Assembly (NCBI RefSeq): GCF_002127545.1 | Contig: NZ_MUBK01000021.1 | Location: forward strand, 1-64,000 | From: Xenorhabdus beddingii | GTDB taxonomy: Bacteria > Pseudomonadota > Gammaproteobacteria > Enterobacterales > Enterobacteriaceae | Length of the DNA stretch: 64,000 nt | Direction of reading: 5' to 3' | In this document: in pieces, positions 57,596-64,000 of the stretch | Layout: every line of letters begins with the position of its first letter | How positions within the stretch are numbered: position 1 is the first letter of the stretch | Program-made: the position numbers and the translations under genes | Notes under the pieces: model-generated | Database searches by the model: none | Seen by the model: the letters and a program-made list of their open reading frames with translations, nothing else | Told to the model about the DNA's origin: nothing

Positions 57596-58795
57596 TTGTG
57601 GTACACATTCATTTTTTACATTGGAAATTGCACAAATGCCGAAACTCACAGACAAAGAGATCAGGGCATGGATATGTATCTGCCCGTAGTGCCCTTCATA
57701 GCCGATGTACTGGGTGCCGGAGCAGGGACAATCCCGCTAACGTTGACGGTATACCTCATTCTGTTAGGAACCGGTCAGCTTCTATTTGGCCCGCTGTCAG
57801 ATCGGTTTGGGCGCCGCCCTGTTTTACTGGGTGGAGGGATTGCGTACATTGTCGCTTCATTCGGCCTCAGCATAACCTCATCGCCAGACGTGTTTTTGAG
57901 CCTCCGGATTATTCAAGCCTGCGGTGCTTCGGCATGTCTCATCGCCACTTTCGCGACTATACGCGATATCTATGCTGGCCGTGAGGAAAGCAATATCATC
58001 TATGGTTTGCTCAGTTCTATGCTCGCGATGGTTCCAGCAGTGGGTCCGCTGCTGGGAGCGCTGGTTGACACTTGGTTGGGCTGGCGCGCAATCTTTGGCT
58101 TGCTGGGATGTACAATGACAATCGCTGTTATCGCAGCCTGGCAACTCTGGCCTGAGACCCGATGGCAACGGACGACAGACTTGCAATGGTCACAGCTATT
58201 TCTTCCGGTAAGACGCCTGAATTTCTGGCTATACACGCTCTGCTACAGTGCAGGAATGGGCAGCTTCTTCGTCTTTTTTTCGACCGCCCCTTGGCTAATG
58301 ATGGGCCGACAAGGGTTATCACAACTTAGCTTCAGTTTGCTATTCGCAACAGTGGCCATTGCAATGATGGTGACTTCGCGATGCGTAGGGCGCCTGATTG
58401 CGCGGTGGGGAAGCCTGAATACGTTACGGGCGGGAATGTGCTGCCTGATGGCAGGAGCACTGTTGCTGGCTGCGGGAGAAATGCTCATTCCCAAATCGGT
58501 ATTGGGCTTCATCGCCCCAATGTGGCTCGTCGGTGTTGGGATTGCGACTGCGGTTTCTGTGGCACCCAATGGTGCACTTCGCGGTTTCGACCACATAGCC
58601 GGGACGGCGACAGCCGTCTATTTCTGCCTGGGAGGATTACTGTTAGGGGGAATCGGAACGCTCTCCCTTACACTTTTATCCCACACGACGGCTTGGCCGA
58701 TTATCGCTTATTGCCTAATCCTGGCAATGACGGTGCTTTGTCTGTCCGGCTTTAATCCCAACAGACGCCATATTAGCAATGAGGAGCATGAATAA
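57596..58795 (+). CDS. CmlA/FloR-type drug exporter (MFS, Bcr/CflA group), N-terminus replaced
   Basis: From GMDMYLPVVPFIADVLG (ATG at 57668) on, the protein follows CmlA/FloR phenicol exporters: GQLLFGPLSDRFGRRPVLL (MFS motif A), ACGASACLIATFATIRDIYA, FFVFFSTAPWLM, and HIAGTATAVYFCLGGLL. Eleven helices are visible. The first helix with its LLMAPFD..AS block, expected before GMDMYLP, is absent. The upstream residues of the open frame (from a TTG at 57596) are unrelated. The gene is probably 5'-truncated and may be inactive. Direction and codon use are normal. Confidence 0.6.
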   Translation: MWYTFIFYIGNCTNAETHRQRDQGMDMYLPVVPFIADVLGAGAGTIPLTLTVYLILLGTGQLLFGPLSDRFGRRPVLLGGGIAYIVASFGLSITSSPDVFLSLRIIQACGASACLIATFATIRDIYAGREESNIIYGLLSSMLAMVPAVGPLLGALVDTWLGWRAIFGLLGCTMTIAVIAAWQLWPETRWQRTTDLQWSQLFLPVRRLNFWLYTLCYSAGMGSFFVFFSTAPWLMMGRQGLSQLSFSLLFATVAIAMMVTSRCVGRLIARWGSLNTLRAGMCCLMAGALLLAAGEMLIPKSVLGFIAPMWLVGVGIATAVSVAPNGALRGFDHIAGTATAVYFCLGGLLLGGIGTLSLTLLSHTTAWPIIAYCLILAMTVLCLSGFNPNRRHISNEEHE

Positions 58796-58829
58796 CAGGT
58801 CAAAGTAAACGGATGGCCTACGATACCGT

Positions 58830-58867
58830 GACACGGATGACTTCTTTCTGGAGATCCGTGTCGCGTT
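58830..58867 (+). terminator. Probable terminator after the exporter gene
   Basis: GACACGGAT and ATCCGTGTC (9-bp perfect stem) followed by GCGTTTT about 35 bp after the stop. Confidence 0.65.
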
Positions 58868-59255
58868 TTCTGGTAAAGGGTGATGAATAGCTTTCATCTA
58901 GTGTCATAACATAACATTTTGATATTAAATAAAAACATCATCAAACGGGATTCTACGGTAACCTTCTCAATTTCAGTGCGGCAGCAACGATAGTAGAGCC
59001 CCAGCTCTGGGATTAATAGTTAAATTAGCCTTAAATAGTGGATAGCCATAGTATAAAAAGCACACTTGCGATAATATTTTCGTACTTTAATAACTCGCGA
59101 ATAAAAACACATAACCAATTGTAATTAAAGGTAAGTCATTCAATTAACACTGATAATGAATTATATTATCACCATAAATAGTTATTAATTTTATTTAATG
59201 ATAATACAAAAAAATTCATCTATAAACTCAGAATAATGAAAAAAGGAGTTTGACA
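58868..59255. other. Non-coding AT-rich gap before the ABC-3C operon
   Basis: About 390 bp without a gene. The stretch just upstream of 59250 is strongly AT-rich (59140-59240) and should hold the operon promoter. No operator-like palindrome was obvious. Confidence 0.4.
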
Positions 59256-60209
59256 TTGAATTCATCACAACGCACCTATCTATATGTGAAGCTTTTTAGG
59301 CTTAAAATTCATGAAGCCAGTGGAGAGGCTTTTCAAGAGCTATTTTCTAAGATCATGTCTTATAGCGAAGATGATTTTCAATCGGTATCTCCTTGGGGAA
59401 GTTGGGGTGATGGAGGAAATGATGGTTGGATACCTTTAGAAAAACACTATTTTCAAGTTTATGGACCTAAACCCAATACCCAAATCAAAATAAATCAAAT
59501 AATCGACAAAGCAGTCGGTGATTTTGAGAAACTATCAGCAAAATGGGGGACAGTTGAAAAATATTCATTTGTGATGAATGATCGATTTCAAGGCATTCCT
59601 GCCCCAATTAGTCCGGCTTTATTGCAACTCAAAGAAAACAAAGGACTACTTTATGTAGGAACAGTCAACACAACAGCATTGCTCAAGCGGTTTATGTCCT
59701 TAACCGAAGATGAACGTCAAGACATTATTGGTCTAATACCTTCCGATGTGCCGGATTTTATCGATCGTGGGGCTATCATGGAATTACTCAATCATTTGAT
59801 CAATAAGTCTCCCTCTGGTTTACAATTTTTAAGTGATACGGCGCCAGACTTTGAGGAAAAAATAAAGTTTAATGGGTTACATGAACAGATAGGACTACGG
59901 TTAAGGTTAAATTCATTCAAAATTGCAGTTATTGATGAATACCTAGACTCTATTGATGAGGGATACCAACAATCCATCGCGGAAGAGATCAAAAATATTT
60001 ATGCCAGAAGTAAAGAAAGATTTCCTGATAATTTAGGAGATGCTGCTGATTTACGTTACTTTTGGATACTAGACGAGCTTGTTCCCGAGCAGGCCAAAGA
60101 GAACCCGCATAGTGCGACAGCTTTTAGCACCATGGCTGAAATTATACTCGCAAAATATTTTGAAACATGTGATGCCTATGAACATCCAAACAATGCTGCT
60201 ACCGCATAA
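59256..60209 (+). CDS. ABC-three-component system effector with restriction-endonuclease-like N-terminus
   Basis: The 317-residue protein starts at a TTG (GGAG seven bases upstream; a TTG six bases earlier is too close to the ribosome site). The N-terminal third has a nuclease-fold pattern: helix with Glu24 (ASGEAFQELF), then SPWGSWGDGGNDGW (45-58) with the acidic pair, then YFQVYGPK (65-72). The last strand has Gln-Val-Tyr where PD-(D/E)xK enzymes have (D/E)xK, so the site is variant. The rest is helical and resembles ABC-3C C-terminal domains. In these systems the ATPase is thought to release the effector on sensing invasion. Function is inferred from family and operon. Confidence 0.72.
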   Translation: MNSSQRTYLYVKLFRLKIHEASGEAFQELFSKIMSYSEDDFQSVSPWGSWGDGGNDGWIPLEKHYFQVYGPKPNTQIKINQIIDKAVGDFEKLSAKWGTVEKYSFVMNDRFQGIPAPISPALLQLKENKGLLYVGTVNTTALLKRFMSLTEDERQDIIGLIPSDVPDFIDRGAIMELLNHLINKSPSGLQFLSDTAPDFEEKIKFNGLHEQIGLRLRLNSFKIAVIDEYLDSIDEGYQQSIAEEIKNIYARSKERFPDNLGDAADLRYFWILDELVPEQAKENPHSATAFSTMAEIILAKYFETCDAYEHPNNAATA

Positions 60210-60477
60210 ACATATCCGCTTTGCAAACTCGCTCATCGCGATTGCAGGCTATATTCGCCGATTTCTGGATGAGCCCAGAAGCTTAGATGAACTATGGGTT
60301 CTGGTTAACGAAGACCATGATTATGCACTGATAAAACCGTCATTCACCCAATTAATTTTAGCTGTTGATATTCTCTTTGCGATTCAAATTGCTGAATCTA
60401 ACCCAGACGGTCATATATTTATTTCACCAAACCAACAAAAAAAAATGTTTAATGGTGATCTTCAAGGAGAGGAATGA
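60178..60477 (+). CDS. ABC-three-component system middle component
   Basis: The protein has 99 residues from the ATG at 60178 (MNIQTMLLPHKHIRFANSL). The ATG at 60193 is an alternative. LLPHKHIRFANSLIAIAGYI, then LDELW and a small winged-helix-like C-terminus match the middle-component class that links effector and ATPase. It overlaps the end of the effector gene by 32 bp and the start of the ATPase gene by one base. Longer frames running back into the effector gene are rejected. Confidence 0.72.
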   Translation: MNIQTMLLPHKHIRFANSLIAIAGYIRRFLDEPRSLDELWVLVNEDHDYALIKPSFTQLILAVDILFAIQIAESNPDGHIFISPNQQKKMFNGDLQGEE

Positions 60478-62189
60478 TGCGCTTAATCAGCTTGACCTGT
60501 GATCAACCTACTTTTAAACCGATTACTTTCAATGAGAAAGGGCTAACGTTGATCATTGGTGACAGTTCTGAAGAGAAAGAAGGCAGTAGTAATGGTGTAG
60601 GAAAAACGCTTGCTTTGGGTTTAATTCACCATTGCTTAGGCGCTAATGCCGATAAACGCTTGTCCTATGCCGTACCAGACTGGTGGTTTACTCTGCTATT
60701 TGCCTATAACGGCAAGGAATATCGAGTATCACGAACCGGTGATGGTAAAAAAATCACCTTAAATGATGAACCGATAAAACTGAAAAAATATAAACAGTGG
60801 CTGGATACGTCAGGATTATTCAGATTAGACTCAAACATTCCATTATTATCATTTAGATCTCTGATTAAACGGTTTGCCCGATATCTTCGAGAAGATTGCC
60901 TTGATCCGCTAAGAACCAACAAAGAAATTGATTTCGATGCTAAATTAAGGACATTATATCTGCTTGGCCTTGAATGCTCATTAGTTGTTAATAAACGTGA
61001 CCATAAAAAAGCATTGGATGAAATTAACAAAGCGATCACGAACTGGCAGAAAGACACAATATTAAAAGATATGTTCCGTGCAGGAGCACAACCTAAACTC
61101 CGTTTGGAATGGTTGGATAGACAACTTTCCATCCTCAAAGAAGATTTAAGTCAATTTCAAATTGCGGAGAATTATCGAGCTCTTGAAATGGAAACAGGAG
61201 AACTAACATCAAGCATTAGAAATATTGAGAAAGATATCTCCGTTATTGATTTTCAGGTTGAAAATATCGAAAAAACCATCGCTCATCACCCTGATATCAG
61301 TAAGCAAGACTTAATGGATCTCTATCAAGGGCTCCAAGCCATATTCAAACCAGAGGCTCTGGCTCATTTTGAGGCTGTAGAAAAATTCCACCATTCTTTG
61401 TCTATCAATCGTCGTACTCGTTTGATGAACGATAAAATTAATTTACTCAATAAAAAGAGTCAATTAGAAGAAAAACGTCGTAATTTATCGTTGACAAGAG
61501 ATCAAAAAATTCAGTATTTACAAGGAAAAAGAGCGCTGGATGAATACGCGGCTATCGCAAAACAGGTCGCTAATTTTGAAGAAGAGCGAGAAAGATTATC
61601 CGAGTTTCTTAACTTTACCAGCAAATTGCAGGAAAAAGCACAGAGGATTAGAGAAAAACGAGTCGAAGAAGATAGGCTGGCGACTTATTATACTCAATCA
61701 GAGCCTTTACATCATCTCGATATCGAATTCACTAAATTGGCAGAAACCCTATATCCCAGGGTCCCTGCGGGTATCGTATTGGAATCCAATACCGGAGACA
61801 ATCAAATTCGGTATGATTTAACCGTTCAGATTGAAGGAGATGATTCGGATGGAATAAATGCCGCCAGAATACTCTGCTTTGACTGGTTAATATGGATGAA
61901 GGGCGCAAACCATACTATCGATATGCTTTGGCATGATAATCGACTGTTTGCGGATATCGATCCCGGCGCAAGGGCTAACTGGTTTTCCTTTATCCATAAG
62001 AAATTGGAAGATTCCAATAAGCAATATATCGCAACTTTAAATACCGAAAACTATGATGCGATGCTATCTTATCTGTCTGATGGGGATAGAAAATATTTAA
62101 TGGATTCTGTAGTACTTAAATTAAATGGTGATTTAGCTAAAAATAAATTACTGGGTATTCAGTTTGGTAAGTCGCCTGAAATTAAGTAA
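60477..62189 (+). CDS. ABC-three-component system ATPase (DUF2326, SMC/RecN-like)
   Basis: The 570-residue protein has an N-terminal P-loop SSNGVGKT (37-44; Lys43), a long central coiled coil (about 205-405), an ABC-signature-like DSDGINAAR (456-464) and a Walker-B-like strand IDMLWHDNRLF (481-491) with a His-Asp pair in place of the usual Asp-Glu. This is the DUF2326 architecture. I prefer the second of two ATGs (60477, seven bases after AAGGAG), giving a TGATG overlap with the middle component. Tight coupling implies a fixed complex. Confidence 0.78.
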   Translation: MRLISLTCDQPTFKPITFNEKGLTLIIGDSSEEKEGSSNGVGKTLALGLIHHCLGANADKRLSYAVPDWWFTLLFAYNGKEYRVSRTGDGKKITLNDEPIKLKKYKQWLDTSGLFRLDSNIPLLSFRSLIKRFARYLREDCLDPLRTNKEIDFDAKLRTLYLLGLECSLVVNKRDHKKALDEINKAITNWQKDTILKDMFRAGAQPKLRLEWLDRQLSILKEDLSQFQIAENYRALEMETGELTSSIRNIEKDISVIDFQVENIEKTIAHHPDISKQDLMDLYQGLQAIFKPEALAHFEAVEKFHHSLSINRRTRLMNDKINLLNKKSQLEEKRRNLSLTRDQKIQYLQGKRALDEYAAIAKQVANFEEERERLSEFLNFTSKLQEKAQRIREKRVEEDRLATYYTQSEPLHHLDIEFTKLAETLYPRVPAGIVLESNTGDNQIRYDLTVQIEGDDSDGINAARILCFDWLIWMKGANHTIDMLWHDNRLFADIDPGARANWFSFIHKKLEDSNKQYIATLNTENYDAMLSYLSDGDRKYLMDSVVLKLNGDLAKNKLLGIQFGKSPEIK

Positions 62190-62293
62190 AACATAACTAC
62201 GATGAACTACTTTCATAACGTCACGAAAATGGTTCATCAAATAATACACTGAATTTTAATATTAAATTATTTTGTTGATGGATTAGATAGGCA

Positions 62294-62309
62294 GGGGGAT
62301 CAATCCCCC
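62294..62309. terminator. Hairpin between the ABC-3C operon and the TPM gene
   Basis: GGGGGAT and ATCCCCC with a 2-nt loop lie between two converging genes. No T-run follows, so it is a weak or factor-dependent stop. Confidence 0.45.
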
Positions 62310-62327
62310 ACCCATACACCCCAAAAA

Positions 62328-63428
62328 TCACCAACTACCCGAAGCACCACCACCATCCCTGCGGCCGCCGCCACCGGAAAAGCGGTCATCGTCGTCGTCA
62401 CCTTTTGTACTATCTGTTGTGGTTTTTGTACTCTCTATTGCCGTTTTTATGCTATCTGCTGCCGTTGATGTTTTCGAACCGGAACCACCAAACAAGCCAC
62501 CAAAAAGGCTGCCGAACAGGCTTTTCAGCAATGACTTTACCGAAGAGATCAACAAAAACACCAGAATCACTGGCGACAAGAGGATTAACAGATAAAATTC
62601 ACCCGGAATGGAAGGAAATGCGCCAACAAAATCCAGTACACAAGTTCCTGCCACTATAGTCAGGACGCATTTAAGTAAACGCTTAAACCAGTGCCCTGTG
62701 CGGAAAACCTTCATTGGCAGAAGGAACATACAGACCAACCAAAAACCGAATAACGCGGCAATATCCTTACCCGATATTTTGTTCAATGCGCTGTCGTTTT
62801 CTTCAAGAGCCTGAGTTAGCTTTGAGGTTTCATCCTGTATTTCCGCTTGCCCGGGCTTTTTCAGTAAGATATTCATTGAATCAATGGCATTGCTGGTTCC
62901 CTCAAAATACGCATTTTCTTTGAAAGCCGGCTTCACATCTTCACGCAAAATACGAGCAATCTTGCCATCGGTTAGCTCACGCTCTAGACCGGAACCCACC
63001 GCAATACGCATTTTATGGTCGTCAGAAGCGATCAAGAACAAGATGCCATCATTGCGTTCTTTGCTGCCTAACTTCCATTGTTCAAATACACGGGAAGCAA
63101 ACTCTTCAACCGTATCACGGCCTGTCGTCGGGATGATCAGCACTGCCATCTGTACCTCTTTTTCAGATTGCAGTTTTTTCAGTTGGCGGGTCAGCCGCTG
63201 GTTCTCTTCTTTCGTCAGGACCTTGGAGATATCGGTCACTCGCTTGCTTAACGCAGGAACATCAACGGCTTTTGTTTCCTGTTTTATCTCTCCGGCTGAT
63301 ACATTACTCATTCCTGTCAGCAATAAAAACAGGATAAGAAATTGTTTTATTATCAAAAAACACCGGCTTTTCAGTTGTATTATGCGGGCAATAAAACCAC
63401 CCTTCGGTTGATGGGAGATCACTAACAT
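62328..63428 (-). CDS. TPM-domain (YgcG-like) membrane protein with glycine-rich tail
   Basis: The 366-residue protein has a signal or anchor segment (about 23-45), a TPM domain (about 58-190: VPALSKRVTDISKVLTKEE, VQMAVLIIPTT, RVFEQWKLGSKERNDGILFLI, VGSGLERELTDGKI), two or three membrane helices (about 218-245, 255-300) and a low-complexity tail with a seven-residue Ser/Thr/Lys repeat, an Asp run and GGGGRRDGGG. It ends GASGSW like many YgcG-type proteins. The ATG at 63428 has AAGGAT in front. Family function is unclear: membrane quality control or, in plants, photosystem repair. Confidence 0.82.
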   Translation of the reverse strand: MLVISHQPKGGFIARIIQLKSRCFLIIKQFLILFLLLTGMSNVSAGEIKQETKAVDVPALSKRVTDISKVLTKEENQRLTRQLKKLQSEKEVQMAVLIIPTTGRDTVEEFASRVFEQWKLGSKERNDGILFLIASDDHKMRIAVGSGLERELTDGKIARILREDVKPAFKENAYFEGTSNAIDSMNILLKKPGQAEIQDETSKLTQALEENDSALNKISGKDIAALFGFWLVCMFLLPMKVFRTGHWFKRLLKCVLTIVAGTCVLDFVGAFPSIPGEFYLLILLSPVILVFLLISSVKSLLKSLFGSLFGGLFGGSGSKTSTAADSIKTAIESTKTTTDSTKGDDDDDRFSGGGGRRDGGGASGSW

Positions 63429-63500
63429 CAAATATCCTTAGTTATTATTTATGATATCAATCGCCCCTATTATAGGGATATATCCCATTGTGCATAATAA

Positions 63501-63534
63501 AAGAAAACGGCATTATTTCTTCGATAATGCCGTT
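63501..63534 (-). terminator. Terminator of the MFS gene
   Basis: AACGGCATTAT and ATAATGCCGTT form an 11-bp perfect stem, followed on the reverse strand by a T-rich tract (TTTTCTTTTATT). Confidence 0.88.
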
Positions 63535-63544
63535 GAGAGTTAAT

Positions 63545-64000
63545 TTATTGCTCTGCGTTAATTTTTGCTGATTTACACGCCGTCCATAATGCCAATATCG
63601 GCGTAATCGCAAAGAGTAAAAATAACCAATGGGAAGAAGAGGCGGCTCCCGCTACGCCACCGGGTTGATAGAATCCAAATATATTGGTGATCATACCACC
63701 CAGCGCAGAACCGAATGCCGTGGCAAATAGTTGGACGGTCGTAATGGATGAGCCAGCGATATTTTTATCAGCATCACTGGAAACCTGCAAAATACGGGTC
63801 AAAAGATGCGGCCAACCAAAACCGACGCCAAAACCAAACAGCCCCAATCCCAACACGATAGGCAGTATTATTTGCCACTCCCCCGTTGATGGGGAAGGCA
63901 GCATCACAAGCAACAGTAATATCCCCATCAACATGAAGACCGGGCCACTTACAATCGCAAAGCGTATTTTCGCACCTTGCCAACTGGCACTGAGCATTTC
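63545..64000 (-). CDS. MFS transporter, C-terminal part (start outside window)
   Basis: About 150 codons of a major-facilitator protein are visible, with four to five helices (FVSGPVFMLMGILLLLVM-like, ILPIVLGLGLFGFGVGFGWP, LFATAFGSALGGMI, HWLFLLFAITPILALW). The pattern of a glycine-rich helix and VSSDADKNIAGSSITTVQLFATAFG resembles drug-exporter (DHA) families. The frame is open to the window edge, and the Met near 63997 is probably internal. Substrate unknown. Confidence 0.8.
   Translation of the reverse strand, partial: EMLSASWQGAKIRFAIVSGPVFMLMGILLLLVMLPSPSTGEWQIILPIVLGLGLFGFGVGFGWPHLLTRILQVSSDADKNIAGSSITTVQLFATAFGSALGGMITNIFGFYQPGGVAGAASSSHWLFLLFAITPILALWTACKSAKINAEQ

Noticed and set aside
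60079-60177. Longer N-terminus of the ABC-3C middle component
   Set aside because: The added residues overlap the effector gene in another frame and are unlike the family start LLPHKH.

Overview
The window reads as the chromosome of an entomopathogenic Morganellaceae bacterium, most likely Xenorhabdus (Photorhabdus is the alternative). The basis is the enterobacterial gene order cpxPRA / O-antigen cluster / trmL-cysE-gpsA-secB-yibN-envC-yibQ / kbl-tdh / hldD-waaFC / waaA-waaE-coaD-mutM / rpmGB-radC-coaBC-dut-slmA-pyrE-rph-yicC, a moderately AT-rich housekeeping background with very AT-rich islands, and a CpxQ 3'UTR RNA almost identical to the enterobacterial one. The genus call is inference from protein resemblance.

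Layout. 1-1.56 kb: a scrap yard with the right end of an IS200/IS605 element (TnpB C-terminus), a decayed YafQ-like toxin, an HTH antitoxin pseudogene and an intact HigBA-type pair with a large inverted-repeat operator. 1.64-4.48 kb: the Cpx envelope-stress locus with cpxP, its 3' small RNA CpxQ, a perfect CpxR box and cpxRA. 4.48-20.34 kb: an AT-rich O-antigen cluster behind a JUMPstart/ops leader: rmlBDAC (dTDP-L-rhamnose), several glycosyltransferases including a WbbL-type rhamnosyltransferase, wzx, wzy (flanked by two decayed ISAs1-type elements), a TupA-like ATP-grasp protein, ugd and a UDP-glucuronate 4-epimerase. 20.37-26.5 kb: trmL, cysE, gpsA, secB, yibN, envC, yibQ, without the grxC and gpmM/gpmI genes of the E. 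coli order. 26.6-28.5 kb: a VapBC pair and an unrecognised two-gene unit. 28.6-50.4 kb: kbl-tdh, then the LPS core region (hldD, waaF, waaC; an AT-rich reverse-strand insert with a frameshifted mig-14-like gene, a WaaZ-like gene and a deacetylase; waaQ-wabG-wabH-like; waaA-waaE-coaD; mutM; then waaL and four more glycosyltransferases). 50.5-57.5 kb: conserved housekeeping genes. 57.6-64 kb: accessory and envelope genes: a truncated CmlA/FloR-like exporter, a complete three-gene ABC-three-component (ABC-3C) system, a TPM-domain membrane protein and a partial MFS transporter.

How it fits together. Most of the window builds and monitors the cell surface. Rhamnose, UDP-GlcA and UDP-GalA precursors feed the O-unit, and possibly also the core, where the WabG-like enzyme is expected to use UDP-GalA. 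Wzx, Wzy and WaaL export, polymerise and ligate the O-antigen, RfaH probably supports the long transcript through the ops site, and Cpx senses envelope damage. The best candidate for an unusual system is the ABC-3C operon at 59.26-62.19 kb: a nuclease-like effector, a small middle component and a DUF2326 SMC/RecN-like ATPase, a layout associated with defence and conflict. Other points of note are a possible poly-G phase switch in the mig-14-like gene, two enzymes that lost a key residue (VapC, YibN), and repeated 14-21 bp tandem duplications at gene ends and in gaps.
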